Positions 34,595 to 44,082 of a DNA stretch of 64,000 nucleotides are shown here, one piece after another; the first letter of the stretch is position 1, and every line of letters begins with the position of its first letter. Where the stretch lies: the NCBI RefSeq assembly GCF_028656935.1, contig NZ_JAMDGZ010000017.1, positions 62,001-126,000 of the forward strand. The letters are read 5' to 3'. This DNA is from Pseudomonas rubra. GTDB lineage: Bacteria; Pseudomonadota; Gammaproteobacteria; Pseudomonadales; Pseudomonadaceae. Position numbers and translations under genes: made by a program. The notes beneath the pieces were generated by a model. The model was not told the DNA's origin. It worked only from the letters and a program-made list of their open reading frames with translations, and ran no database searches.

Positions 34595-35307
34595 GCCTGG
34601 ACTGGGGCGGCGCCGCAGCTGCCGTCATACATCACCCGCTGTTCGGCATCGGTATTACCCTGGGCGCCTACCAACTGGTGTTGGCCGCCTATGAGAAGAC
34701 GCGCTGGATCTTCCTGCAGCCGGTGCTGGTGTCGATGCTGGTGGTCATTGGCGTACTGCTTAGCTGTGGCCTGACCTACAGCGAGTACCGCAAAAGCACC
34801 GAGATCATGAACATCTTGCTGGGCCCGGCTACCGTGGCGCTGGCGGTACCGCTTTATCTCAACCTGCGGCGTATTCGCCAGCTGTTCTGGCCGACCTTTA
34901 CTACGCTGGTAATCGGAGGGGTGTTTGCCACCGGCGCCTGCCTGTTACTGGGATGGTGGTTCGGCGCCGAGCACATGATCCTGATGACCATGGCGCCGAA
35001 ATCGGTCACTTCGCCGATTGCCATGCTGGTGGCCGAGCAGATTGGCGGCGTGGCGGCATTGGCGGCGGTGTTCGTGTTGATCACCGGGGTAATCGGAGCG
35101 ATCTTCGGCCCGGCCTTGCTGAGCCGTTGCGGTGTGCACAGCCCTGAAGCCCGTGGCATGGCCCTGGGCGTGACCGCGCATGCGGTGGGCACTTCGGTGG
35201 CGCTGCAGGAAAGTGAAGAGTGCGGGGCCTTCGCGGCCCTGGCGATGAGCCTGATGGGGGTTGCCACGGCAGTATTCCTGCCACTGGCGGTTAGCCTGGT
35301 TGCTTGA
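34591..35307 (+). CDS. LrgB-family protein
   Basis: The 238-residue membrane protein has the LrgB/CidB signature LLGPATVALAVPLYLNLRRI. MAPKSVTSPIAM and ARGMALGVTAHAVGTSVALQESEECG follow. It overlaps the CidA-like gene by ATGA and is surely co-translated with it. The two form the usual membrane pair. A Lon-N protein gene follows after nine bases. Confidence 0.92.
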   Translation: MSLDWGGAAAAVIHHPLFGIGITLGAYQLVLAAYEKTRWIFLQPVLVSMLVVIGVLLSCGLTYSEYRKSTEIMNILLGPATVALAVPLYLNLRRIRQLFWPTFTTLVIGGVFATGACLLLGWWFGAEHMILMTMAPKSVTSPIAMLVAEQIGGVAALAAVFVLITGVIGAIFGPALLSRCGVHSPEARGMALGVTAHAVGTSVALQESEECGAFAALAMSLMGVATAVFLPLAVSLVA

Positions 35308-35316
35308 GGAATTGCA

Positions 35317-35907
35317 ATGACGTTACCGCTGTTTCCACTCAATACCGTGCTGTTTCCAGGCTGTATCCTCGACTTGCAGATCTTCGAGGCGCGTTACCTG
35401 GACATGATCGGCCGCATCATGAGGCAGGGCGGCGGTTTTGGCGTGGTGTGCATCCTCGAGGGCGAGCAGATCGGCGCAGCGCCCACGGGCTTCTCTCAAA
35501 TTGGTTGCGAGGCTGTGATTCGTGACTTCCAGCAGCAGGGCAACGGTCTGCTTGGCATTCGTGTCGAGGGCACCCGGCGTTTTCGCGTCGGGCCATTCGA
35601 GGTGCAAAAGGACCAGTTGCTGGTGGCCGATGTCTCCTGGTTGCCGGAGCAGGTCGATGCACCACTGGAAGACGACCATGACGATTTGCTGGCGCTGCTC
35701 ACTGCATTGGGCGAGCACCCGATGGTCGAATCCCTTGGCATGCCAGTGACCGTCACCGGCCAGCAGGCGCTGGCCAACCAGCTCGCCTACCTGCTGCCAT
35801 TTGTCGAAGAAGACAAGCTTGACCTATTGGCCATCGACTCGCCGCGCCAGCGCCTGGATGCCATCCAGGCGCTGCTTGATCGACTTCAGGGCGAACTGTT
35901 CGCCTGA
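35317..35907 (+). CDS. LON peptidase substrate-binding (Lon-N) domain protein
   Basis: The 196-residue protein is a stand-alone Lon N-terminal domain: it begins LPLFPLNTVLFPGCILDLQIFEARY, the diagnostic LON start, with GIRVEGTRRFRV in the middle. There is no ATPase or protease domain. Such proteins are of uncertain function, possibly adaptors that recognise unfolded peptides. It may be co-transcribed with the LrgAB-like pair (9-base gap) and converges on the DedA-PAP2 gene with only four bases between stops. Confidence 0.9.
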   Translation: MTLPLFPLNTVLFPGCILDLQIFEARYLDMIGRIMRQGGGFGVVCILEGEQIGAAPTGFSQIGCEAVIRDFQQQGNGLLGIRVEGTRRFRVGPFEVQKDQLLVADVSWLPEQVDAPLEDDHDDLLALLTALGEHPMVESLGMPVTVTGQQALANQLAYLLPFVEEDKLDLLAIDSPRQRLDAIQALLDRLQGELFA

Positions 35908-35911
35908 ACCC

Positions 35912-37228
35912 TCAATACTGGTAGCGCAACAAGGCGTGGGGTAGCGAGTGCAGGGCGAAGAATGCCAGCAGGGCGACGCAGGCCGGCAGGATAAGCCACC
36001 ATACCCGTAACGGCAGGGCAGTGAGCGGCTGCCGATACTGGGTCAGGGTCAGGCTGGTGGCGCACACGCAGCAGGCGAGCATGGCACCGGCGAGAATGTC
36101 AGTCGGCCAGTGCGCGCCGAGGTACACCCGCGACAGCGCGATCGACAGCGCCGGAATGCAGCCCAGCATGATCCAGGTCAGGCGCATGCGCGGCGGCTGG
36201 CCGCGGCCGGCGAGTACCGCCAGGACCAGAAAGAAGGCAAACGCTGCCGAGCTGTGGCCACTGGGCATGCTGTAGGTAGTCAGTGGATCGCTCAGTACCT
36301 CGGGACGAGCTCGGGCGAACAACCATTTGAGGCTGCCATTGGCCAGGGCTGTGCCGATCAGGGTGCTGCCGGCGAAAATTGCCGGACGCCACTGCCGGGC
36401 TAGCAGCAACAGGCCAGTGAGCAGGCCGCCGAGGAAGAACTGGGTACGAAAATCACCCAGGCGCGTAACCAGCACCACAGTGCCGTCGATGGCGCGGCTG
36501 CGGTTTTCCTGGATCAGGGTCATCAGCCCTTGGTCGAACTGGGTCAGGTACGGCCAACCGAGGAACAGGCCGATCAGGGCCAGCAGGCTCACCCCGGCAA
36601 TCAACCGGGTGCCGCGACGCATGCTGCGCAGGCTGCTGTTGACGCTCAGGCCGATCAGCACCGCCAATCCGCCCATCACCACCCCCGCCTGCGGCCAGAA
36701 ACCCTCTGGCAGCGGCAGGCGCATGGCAGCGCCAGTGGCCCAGCCCGGTAGCAAGTAGGCGACGGCCCAGCCGGCCCCGGCGAGCAGGCTCACCGCAATG
36801 AAGCGTGGCAGAGGCATGTCGAACATGCCGGCAACCATCGGCAGCATCGGCCGCAATGGGCCGATGAAGCGCCCGACCAGCAAGCTGGCGATGCCATAGC
36901 GCTGGAAGTAGCTCTCGGCGCTGCCGATCCATTCCGGGTGATGGCGCAACAGCGGCAGGCGGCGAATGTTCTGGTGAAAGCGCCGGCCCAGGGTGTAGGA
37001 GATCGCGTCCCCCAGCAAACCACCGGCAAAGCCCAGCAGCAGGGTTTCGCCCAGGCTCAGCGCACCGCTACCGGCCAGTACGGCAACGGCGAACAGCAGG
37101 ACGGTACCGGGGACGATGATCCCGGCAATTGCCAGGCATTCCACGCAGGCCACCAGAAAAATTGCCAAGCCAAGCCACTGCGGGTTGGCGCTGAGCCAAG
37201 TGGTCAGGCTGTCGAGCCATGGGCCCAT
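35912..37228 (-). CDS. DedA-PAP2 fusion membrane phosphatase
   Basis: The 438-residue polytopic protein joins a DedA/VTT domain (residues 1 to about 190; GIIVPGTVLLF, GDAISYTLGRRF, GRFIGPLRPMLPMVAG) to a type-2 phosphatidic-acid phosphatase domain. The PAP2 motifs are KWLFARARP, SMPSGHSS and SRVYLGAHWPTDIL, all intact. It should dephosphorylate a lipid pyrophosphate or phosphate on the periplasmic face, such as undecaprenyl pyrophosphate or PA. The DedA half may move the same lipid. The substrate is inferred from family only. Confidence 0.92.
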   Translation of the reverse strand: MGPWLDSLTTWLSANPQWLGLAIFLVACVECLAIAGIIVPGTVLLFAVAVLAGSGALSLGETLLLGFAGGLLGDAISYTLGRRFHQNIRRLPLLRHHPEWIGSAESYFQRYGIASLLVGRFIGPLRPMLPMVAGMFDMPLPRFIAVSLLAGAGWAVAYLLPGWATGAAMRLPLPEGFWPQAGVVMGGLAVLIGLSVNSSLRSMRRGTRLIAGVSLLALIGLFLGWPYLTQFDQGLMTLIQENRSRAIDGTVVLVTRLGDFRTQFFLGGLLTGLLLLARQWRPAIFAGSTLIGTALANGSLKWLFARARPEVLSDPLTTYSMPSGHSSAAFAFFLVLAVLAGRGQPPRMRLTWIMLGCIPALSIALSRVYLGAHWPTDILAGAMLACCVCATSLTLTQYRQPLTALPLRVWWLILPACVALLAFFALHSLPHALLRYQY

Positions 37229-37232
37229 CGTG

Positions 37233-37925
37233 TCAGTTTCCTTGTGTCAGTAAGAAGTAGTCCCGGCCTTCGACTTGGCCCCGGCGCAGCGGGTTCCGTG
37301 TGCAATGGCGGGCGAAGTCGGCGTCGACGAAACGGTAAGGCAGATGTTCATCGCGACCGAGGGGAATCCCCAAGCGGGTGGTCTGGATAATTTGTTTCAC
37401 TTTGATACCGCAGTCCTCGACAAACAGCTGCTCGGCATCGAAGCGTTTGCCATCCCAGTGCGGTACTTTCAGGCCCAGGGCCTTGCATAGCAGGGTCTGG
37501 CCGGCGCACAGGCGTTCGGGCGGGCGTGGCTGGTTGCTGGCGTCGGGGTTGTTCAGTTGCATCTGCGCCAGGCTGTTGGCGTTCGACAGGGCATCGATGA
37601 AGGGAAAGGCCGACTTGATCAGCACCGCATTGCCCGGGCCGTGGGCGCTGAAGTTCAGCGAGTCGCCACCGCGGGCGTAGTACATGTAGATGTGCCCGCC
37701 ATCGAGGAACAGCGCCCGGCGCTTTTCGGTGTAGCCAAGCGAGGCGTGGCTGCCCTTGTCGCTGAGGTAGTAGGCCTCGGTCTCGATGATCCGCGCGGCC
37801 AGCCAGTACGGGCCATGGCGGTGGCGGATGACTTTGCCCAGCAGGGCCTTGGCCAGATCCCTGGCGTCGCGGTCGAAGAAGCTATCGGGCAGGGCCTGGG
37901 GCGGGCAGGGGGCGGAGTCGGGCAT
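37233..37925 (-). CDS. mpg: DNA-3-methyladenine glycosylase (AAG/Mpg type)
   Basis: The 230-residue base-excision enzyme has the active-site segment [19 protein letters not shown] with the catalytic Glu. [11 protein letters not shown] and [14 protein letters not shown] follow, all typical of the eukaryote-like AAG family. It removes alkylated or deaminated purines from DNA. The ATG at 37925 is preferred because the longer in-frame extension is not family-like. It ends four bases from the DedA-PAP2 start on the same strand. Confidence 0.92.
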   Translation of the reverse strand: MPDSAPCPPQALPDSFFDRDARDLAKALLGKVIRHRHGPYWLAARIIETEAYYLSDKGSHASLGYTEKRRALFLDGGHIYMYYARGGDSLNFSAHGPGNAVLIKSAFPFIDALSNANSLAQMQLNNPDASNQPRPPERLCAGQTLLCKALGLKVPHWDGKRFDAEQLFVEDCGIKVKQIIQTTRLGIPLGRDEHLPYRFVDADFARHCTRNPLRRGQVEGRDYFLLTQGN

Positions 37926-38110
37926 GCTGGCGAAGTTCGCGGCTGTACAGGTGGGCGATGATAGCAATTTCTGCCTTAACCAACCCTGAATGGCCATTAT
38001 GGAGTGTGGGGCTGGCACTGTTTTCGACCATCCGCCTGTCACCGCTGGGCGTGGGCTCACTCGACAGTTATAATCATCCGATTTTCCCCTTCGCCAAGAC
38101 CACTGAGCCC

Positions 38111-39382
38111 ATGACTGAGTCCGTTCTTGACTACATGACCCGCCTGGGTCGCGCTGCCCGCGCGGCGTCGCGCGTGATCGGCCGTGCCAGCACTGCGCAG
38201 AAGAACCGCGCCCTGCAAGCCGCCGCCAGCGCGCTGGATGCTGCCCGCGCCGAGTTGACCGCCGCCAATGAGCTGGACCTCGCCGCTGGCCGCGCCAATG
38301 GCCTGGAACCGGTCATGCTCGAGCGCCTGGCGCTGACGCCGGCGCGCATCGACGGCATGATTGTCGGCCTGCGCCAGGTAGCCAGCCTGCCGGACCCGGT
38401 CGGCGCGATCCGCGACATGAGCTACCGGCCATCGGGTATTCAGGTCGGCAAGATGCGCGTGCCCCTGGGCGTTATCGGCATTATCTATGAGTCACGGCCG
38501 AACGTGACCATCGATGCCGCCAGCCTGTGCCTGAAGTCGGGTAACGCCACCATCCTGCGTGGCGGTTCAGAGGCTATCCATTCCAATCGTGCCATTGCCG
38601 CCTGTATCCAGCGTGGCCTGGCCGAGGCCGGCCTGCCGGCTGCGGTGGTGCAAGTGGTCGAGACCACAGACCGCGAAGCGGTCGGCGCGCTGATCAGCAT
38701 GCCCGAGTTCGTCGATGTCATCGTCCCGCGTGGTGGCAAGGGCCTGATCGAGCGTATCAGCCGCGACGCGCGGGTGCCGGTGATCAAGCACCTGGACGGT
38801 ATCTGCCACGTCTATGTGGCCGAACATGCCGAGCTGGACAAGGCCCGACGCATCGCCTTCAACGCCAAGACCTACCGTTACGGCATCTGCGGGGCGATGG
38901 AAACCCTGCTGGTCGATCAGTCGGTAGCCGCCGAGTTCTTGCCGGAAATGGCCCGTCAATTTCGGGAAAAAGGCGTCGAGATGCGCGGTTGCGAGCGTAC
39001 CCGGCAGATCATTGAAGCGGTGCCTGCAAGCGAAGAAGACTGGAGCACCGAATACCTTGCGGCGATCTTGTCGATCCGCGTGGTGGACGGCCTGGACCAG
39101 GCCATCGAACACATCAATCGATATGGTTCGCACCATACCGATGCCATCGTTACCGAACATCAGGCGCAGGCTCGCCAGTTCATGGCCGAGGTTGATTCGT
39201 CTTCGGTGATGATCAACACCCCGACCTGCTTTGCCGACGGTTTCGAGTATGGCCTGGGGGCAGAGATCGGGATTTCCACCGACAAGCTGCACGCCCGTGG
39301 CCCGGTCGGCCTGGAAGGCCTGACCTGCGAGAAGTACGTGGTGATCGGCGATGGTCAGCTGCGCGGACAGGAGTCGCTCTGA
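38111..39382 (+). CDS. proA: Gamma-glutamyl phosphate reductase
   Basis: The 423-residue enzyme reduces gamma-glutamyl phosphate to glutamate semialdehyde with NADPH, the second step in proline synthesis. Motifs include [30 protein letters not shown], and the catalytic Cys in [15 protein letters not shown]. The [15 protein letters not shown] end is typical. It is the first gene of a long plus-strand run; nadD starts just downstream. Confidence 0.97.
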   Translation: MTESVLDYMTRLGRAARAASRVIGRASTAQKNRALQAAASALDAARAELTAANELDLAAGRANGLEPVMLERLALTPARIDGMIVGLRQVASLPDPVGAIRDMSYRPSGIQVGKMRVPLGVIGIIYESRPNVTIDAASLCLKSGNATILRGGSEAIHSNRAIAACIQRGLAEAGLPAAVVQVVETTDREAVGALISMPEFVDVIVPRGGKGLIERISRDARVPVIKHLDGICHVYVAEHAELDKARRIAFNAKTYRYGICGAMETLLVDQSVAAEFLPEMARQFREKGVEMRGCERTRQIIEAVPASEEDWSTEYLAAILSIRVVDGLDQAIEHINRYGSHHTDAIVTEHQAQARQFMAEVDSSSVMINTPTCFADGFEYGLGAEIGISTDKLHARGPVGLEGLTCEKYVVIGDGQLRGQESL

Positions 39383-39419
39383 CTTGGCCGAGCGCAAACC
39401 GCTCGCCCCAGTCTCGACG

Positions 39420-40070
39420 ATGACGCCCGCCCGGCGCATCGGCGTACTCGGCGGGACATTCGACCCGGTGCACATCGGCCACCTGCGCAGTGCGCTGGAG
39501 GTAGCCGAAGTGCTGGCGCTGGACGAGCTGCGGCTGATGCCCAACGCCCGTCCACCGCATCGCGATACGCCGCAGGTGTCGGCGCAGGATCGCCTGGCGA
39601 TGGTGCGCTGCGCCGTTGAAGGCGTGCCGACTCTGGCGGTCGACGCCAGGGAGCTTGCGCGTGACAAGCCGTCGTACACCGTCGAGACGCTGGAACTGAT
39701 GCGTGCCGAAATGGCCGCTTCGGAGCAGCTGTTTCTGCTGCTGGGCTGGGACGCGTTTTGCGGCTTGCCCGGTTGGCATCGTTGGGAAGAATTGCTGCAA
39801 CACTGTCACATTCTGGTGCTGCAACGCCCGGATGCCGACGTCGAGCCACCGGATGCCTTGCGCAACCTGCTGGCGGCACGCTCGGTCAGTGATCCGCAGG
39901 CCCTGCAAGGGCCTGCCGGGAATATTGCATTCGTCTGGCAGACGCCGCTTGCGGTGTCAGCCACGCAGATCCGACAGCTGCTGGCCAGCGGCAAGTCGGT
40001 GCGGTTTCTGGTGCCGGACGCAGTACTGGCCTACATCGATGCGCACAACCTTTACCGTGCGCCGAACTGA
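39420..40070 (+). CDS. nadD: Nicotinate-mononucleotide adenylyltransferase
   Basis: The roughly 216-residue protein makes NaAD from NaMN and ATP in NAD synthesis. It begins with [18 protein letters not shown], containing the HxGH nucleotide-binding motif. The later [26 protein letters not shown] holds the SxTxxR-like motif. The ATG at 39420 fits the family start but has no clear ribosome site; an in-frame TTG at 39384 is 12 bases after a GGAG and could be used instead. rsfS follows. Confidence 0.95.
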   Translation: MTPARRIGVLGGTFDPVHIGHLRSALEVAEVLALDELRLMPNARPPHRDTPQVSAQDRLAMVRCAVEGVPTLAVDARELARDKPSYTVETLELMRAEMAASEQLFLLLGWDAFCGLPGWHRWEELLQHCHILVLQRPDADVEPPDALRNLLAARSVSDPQALQGPAGNIAFVWQTPLAVSATQIRQLLASGKSVRFLVPDAVLAYIDAHNLYRAPN

Positions 40071-40114
40071 GAGCGCCAACAGCGCCTCATACCTAAGAGT
40101 TGAATGAGTTTTAT

Positions 40115-40540
40115 ATGAGCAAGCAAGAAATGATTAAAGGCGCAGAGCTGGTCAAGGTAGCTGTTGCTGCACTGGAAGACGTTAAGGCCCACGACATTCT
40201 GGTCATTGACGTTCGTGACAAGCAGAGCATCACTGACTACATGATCATCGCCACCGGTACTTCGAACCGCCAGATCAGTGCAATGCTGGACAAGGTCCGC
40301 GAAATGGTCAAAGCCCAGGGCGTGCGCCCGCTGGGTGAAGAAGGCAAGGGCGACAGTGATTGGGTTCTGCTCGACCTGGATGACGTCATCGTGCACATGA
40401 TGACTGCCGCGGCCCGTCAGTTCTACGACCTGGAGCGTCTGTGGAAAGGTGCCGAGCAAAGCCGTGCAGCCGATGGCAAGCACCACAGCCCTGAAAACAC
40501 CCACGAGTTCTTCACCAAGCTCAACAAAGACCAGGAGTAA
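40115..40540 (+). CDS. rsfS: Ribosomal silencing factor RsfS
   Basis: The 141-residue protein matches RsfS/YbeB: HDILVIDVRDKQSITDYMIIATGTSNRQ, then GEEGKGDSDWVLLDLDDVIVHMM. It binds L14 on the large ribosomal subunit and blocks subunit joining in starvation. The ATG at 40115 fits the family; the ribosome site is weak. It sits between nadD and rlmH, the widely conserved order. Confidence 0.96.
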   Translation: MSKQEMIKGAELVKVAVAALEDVKAHDILVIDVRDKQSITDYMIIATGTSNRQISAMLDKVREMVKAQGVRPLGEEGKGDSDWVLLDLDDVIVHMMTAAARQFYDLERLWKGAEQSRAADGKHHSPENTHEFFTKLNKDQE

Positions 40541-40549
40541 GGAAGCGTC

Positions 40550-41017
40550 GTGCGTCTGCGTCTGATCGCGGTCGGCTCGCGCATGCCCAAGTGGGTCGAG
40601 GACGGTTGGCATGAATATGCCAAGCGCCTGCCCTCTGAGCTGTCGCTGGAGCTGGTGGAAATACCGCTCAATACCCGGGGCAAGAATGCCGATGTCGCTC
40701 GCCTGATTCGTCAGGAGGGCGAGGCCATGCTTGCCAAGGTCCAGCCAGGGGAACGGATTGTCACCCTGGAGGTCCATGGCAAGCCCTGGAGTACCGAGCA
40801 ACTGGCGGTCGAGCTGGACCGCTGGCGCCTGGACTCGCGTACCGTCAACTTCATGGTCGGCGGCCCCGAAGGGCTGGCGCCGGAAGTCTGTGCGCGGGCC
40901 GAACAGCGTTGGTCGCTGTCGCCGCTGACACTGCCCCACCCGTTGGTAAGGATACTGATCGGCGAACAGCTGTACCGCGCCTGGACCGTACTGTCCGGGC
41001 ATCCCTACCATAAATAA
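40550..41017 (+). CDS. rlmH: 23S rRNA pseudouridine-1915 N3-methyltransferase
   Basis: The 155-residue SPOUT-class methyltransferase has [24 protein letters not shown] at the start and [15 protein letters not shown] in the SAM-binding knot. It ends with the highly conserved [18 protein letters not shown]. It methylates pseudouridine 1915 in helix 69 of 23S rRNA on assembled ribosomes. Its start is GTG, with AAGGA about eight bases upstream. Confidence 0.97.
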   Translation: MRLRLIAVGSRMPKWVEDGWHEYAKRLPSELSLELVEIPLNTRGKNADVARLIRQEGEAMLAKVQPGERIVTLEVHGKPWSTEQLAVELDRWRLDSRTVNFMVGGPEGLAPEVCARAEQRWSLSPLTLPHPLVRILIGEQLYRAWTVLSGHPYHK

Positions 41018-41033
41018 GCCTTAAGCCTTTTCA

Positions 41034-42923
41034 ATGTCGCAGCCGATTCGCCTCAAGGATCACGAGAAAGACGCCCGTCTGGTGCGTAGCCGCGTCGTGG
41101 TCGGTGCAGTGGCGATCGTCCTGCTGATCTGCGTGTTGATCGCCCGCCTGTATTACCTGCAGGTGATTCAGTACGACTATCACTCGACCCTGTCGGAAAA
41201 CAACCGGGTGCATGTGCAGCCGATTCCGCCGACCCGCGGGCTGATTTTCGACCGCAACGGGGTGATCATTGCCGACAACCGGCCCAGCTTCAGCCTGAGC
41301 ATGACCCGCGAGCGCTCCGGCGACTGGCAGCAGGTGCTCGATGTGATCGTCGAGGTGCTGGAGCTGACCCCGGACGACCGCACCCTGTTTGAAAAGCGCA
41401 TGCGCCAGGGGCGTCGGCCGTTCGAGCCGGTGCCGATCCTGTTCGAGCTGACCGAGGAGCAAATCGCCCGCATCGCGGTGAACCAGTTCCGCCTGCCGGG
41501 TGTGGAAGTGGTCGCCCAGTTGGTGCGTCACTACCCGCAGGGCGCGCACTTTGCTCACTCGGTCGGCTATGTCGGGCGGATCAACGAAAAAGAGCTGAAG
41601 ACCCTCGACCCGGTCAACTACAGCGGCACCCACCATATCGGCAAGACCGGCATCGAGCGCTTCTACGAGCCGGAGCTGCATGGTCAGGTGGGTTACGAAG
41701 AGGTCGAGACCAACGCCCGTGGCCGGGTCTTGCGGGTGCTCAAACGCACCGACCCGGTTCCTGGCAAAGACATTGTCCTGAGCCTCGACATCAAGCTGCA
41801 GGAAGCCGCCGAGATCGCCCTGGCCGGGCGTCGCGGTGCTATCGTCGCCCTCGACCCGAACACTGGCGAGGTGCTGGCGATGGTCAGCCAGCCGAGTTTC
41901 GACCCCAACCCGTTCGTCACCGGAATCAGCTTCAAGGCCTATGCCGAGCTACGCGACTCGATCGACCGGCCCTTGTTCAACCGCGTGCTGCGCGGCCTGT
42001 ACCCGCCGGGTTCGACCATCAAACCGGCAGTGGCCGTCGCAGGCCTGGACAGCGGTGTGGTCACCGCCACCAGCCGGGTGTTCGACCCAGGCTATTACCA
42101 GTTGCCCAACTATGACCACAAGTACCGTAACTGGAACCGCAGTGGCGACGGCTGGGTCGACCTGGACCTGGCGATCATGCGTTCCAACGACACCTATTTC
42201 TACGACCTGGCGCACAAGATGGGCATCGACCGCCTGTCCAGCTACATGAACAAGTTCGGTCTCGGTCAGAAAGTCGCCCTGGACATGTTCGAGGAGTCGC
42301 CCGGCCTGATGCCGACCCGCGAATGGAAACGCGCCACCCGCCGGCAGGCCTGGTTCCCGGGCGAGACGCTGATCCTTGGTATCGGCCAGGGCTATATGCA
42401 GACCACACCGCTGCAGATGGCCCAGGCCATCGCGTTGATCGCCAGCAAAGGCAAGTGGAACCGTCCGCACCTGGCCAAGACCATCGAAGGCCAGCCGCCT
42501 GTGGATAACAATCCGATGGAAGACATCGTGCTGCGCGACAAGTCCGACTGGGCCAAGGTCACCCATGGCATGGAGCAGGTGATGCACAACGCCCGCGGCA
42601 CCGCCCGCGCCGCCGCCGCTGGGGCCCAGTACCGCATCGCCGGCAAGAGCGGTACCGCCCAGGTGGTGGCAATCAAGCAGGGCGAGAAGTACGACCGTAA
42701 CAAGGTTCAGGAGCGCCACCGCGACCACGCCCTGTTCGTTGGCTTCGCCCCGGCAGAAAACCCCAGGATCGTGGTGTCGGTCATGATCGAAAACGGCGAG
42801 GCAGGTGGCCGCGTCGCAGCGCCAGTGATGCGCCAGGTGATGGACGCCTGGTTGCTCGACGAGAGCGGCCGACTCAAGCCCGAGTTCGCTCCCGCTACCG
42901 TTGTTCAGGAATCGGCCCCGTGA
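41034..42923 (+). CDS. mrdA: Penicillin-binding protein 2 (elongasome transpeptidase)
   Basis: The 629-residue protein has one N-terminal membrane anchor at about residues 22-42, a PBP dimerisation domain (PPTRGLIFDRNGVIIADN) and a transpeptidase domain. The active-site Ser327 is in PGSTIKP, SND is in the middle, and KSGT is at 538-541. It crosslinks side-wall peptidoglycan with RodA as glycosyltransferase. The rodA start overlaps its stop, so translation is coupled. Confidence 0.97.
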   Translation: MSQPIRLKDHEKDARLVRSRVVVGAVAIVLLICVLIARLYYLQVIQYDYHSTLSENNRVHVQPIPPTRGLIFDRNGVIIADNRPSFSLSMTRERSGDWQQVLDVIVEVLELTPDDRTLFEKRMRQGRRPFEPVPILFELTEEQIARIAVNQFRLPGVEVVAQLVRHYPQGAHFAHSVGYVGRINEKELKTLDPVNYSGTHHIGKTGIERFYEPELHGQVGYEEVETNARGRVLRVLKRTDPVPGKDIVLSLDIKLQEAAEIALAGRRGAIVALDPNTGEVLAMVSQPSFDPNPFVTGISFKAYAELRDSIDRPLFNRVLRGLYPPGSTIKPAVAVAGLDSGVVTATSRVFDPGYYQLPNYDHKYRNWNRSGDGWVDLDLAIMRSNDTYFYDLAHKMGIDRLSSYMNKFGLGQKVALDMFEESPGLMPTREWKRATRRQAWFPGETLILGIGQGYMQTTPLQMAQAIALIASKGKWNRPHLAKTIEGQPPVDNNPMEDIVLRDKSDWAKVTHGMEQVMHNARGTARAAAAGAQYRIAGKSGTAQVVAIKQGEKYDRNKVQERHRDHALFVGFAPAENPRIVVSVMIENGEAGGRVAAPVMRQVMDAWLLDESGRLKPEFAPATVVQESAP

Positions 42924-44065
42924 AAAACAATTTCGACCGCATGCTATCGAGCGAGGACGTCATGCGTCGTCGCGCCAGCTTCCTGCAGCGCATCCATATC
43001 GACGGGCCATTGCTGATCCTGCTGCTGACCCTGGCCGCTGGCAGCCTGTTCGTGCTGTATTCGGCCAGCGGCAAGAACTGGGACCTGCTGCTCAAGCAGG
43101 CCAGCTCCTTCGGCATCGGTCTGGTGTCGATGTTCGTGATTGCCCAGCTGGAGCCACGCTTCATGGCGCGCTGGGTACCGTTGGCCTACGTCGTCGGGGT
43201 TATCCTGCTGGTGGTGGTCGACGTCATGGGCCACAACGCCATGGGCGCCACGCGCTGGATCAACATCCCCGGGGTGATCCGCTTCCAGCCTTCTGAGTTC
43301 ATGAAGATCATCATGCCGGCGACCATCGCCTGGTACCTGGCCAAGCGCTCGCTGCCGCCACACCTCAAGCACGTGATGATCAGCCTGATTCTGATTGGCC
43401 TGCCGTTCATCCTCATCGTGCGTCAGCCGGACCTGGGCACCGCCTTGCTGATTCTTGCCTCCGGTGCCTTCGTGCTGTTTATGGGTGGCTTGCGCTGGCG
43501 CTGGATCCTCAGTGTGGTGACGGCGGCCGTACCGGTGGCGGTGGCCATGTGGTTCTTCGTCATGCACGACTACCAGAAGCAGCGGGTGCTGACCTTCCTT
43601 GACCCTGAAAGCGACCCGCTGGGCACCGGCTGGAACATCATCCAGTCGAAGGCGGCGATCGGATCGGGCGGGGTGTTCGGCAAGGGCTGGCTGCTGGGTA
43701 CCCAATCGCACCTGGACTTTCTCCCGGAGAGCCACACCGACTTCATCATTGCCGTACTCGGCGAGGAGTTCGGCCTGGTCGGTATTTGCGCCTTGCTGCT
43801 GATCTACTTGCTGCTGATCGGCCGCGGCCTGGTGATTACCGCCCAGGCCCAGACGCTCTACGGAAAATTGCTGGCCGGCAGCCTGACCATGACCTTCTTT
43901 GTCTATGTCTTCGTCAACATCGGAATGGTCAGCGGCTTGTTGCCCGTGGTGGGCGTGCCGCTGCCCTTCATTAGTTATGGCGGAACTTCGTTGGTGACGC
44001 TGCTGTCAGCGTTTGGAGTTTTAATGTCGATCCATACGCATCGCAAATGGATTGCGCAGGTTTGA
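42920..44065 (+). CDS. rodA: RodA, SEDS peptidoglycan glycosyltransferase
   Basis: The 381-residue SEDS protein has about ten membrane segments. Conserved features are GATRWINIPGVIRFQPSEFMK with the catalytic-region residues, RQPDLGTALLI and FLPESHTDFIIAVLGEE. With PBP2 it forms the elongasome synthase. The GTG at 42920 overlaps the mrdA stop and the residues after it look family-like (NFDRMLSSEDVMRRR). ATG 42962, with a GAGGA site, gives a 367-residue form and is a real alternative. Confidence 0.95.
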   Translation: MKNNFDRMLSSEDVMRRRASFLQRIHIDGPLLILLLTLAAGSLFVLYSASGKNWDLLLKQASSFGIGLVSMFVIAQLEPRFMARWVPLAYVVGVILLVVVDVMGHNAMGATRWINIPGVIRFQPSEFMKIIMPATIAWYLAKRSLPPHLKHVMISLILIGLPFILIVRQPDLGTALLILASGAFVLFMGGLRWRWILSVVTAAVPVAVAMWFFVMHDYQKQRVLTFLDPESDPLGTGWNIIQSKAAIGSGGVFGKGWLLGTQSHLDFLPESHTDFIIAVLGEEFGLVGICALLLIYLLLIGRGLVITAQAQTLYGKLLAGSLTMTFFVYVFVNIGMVSGLLPVVGVPLPFISYGGTSLVTLLSAFGVLMSIHTHRKWIAQV

Positions 44066-44082
44066 ATAAGGTGAACAATTAC

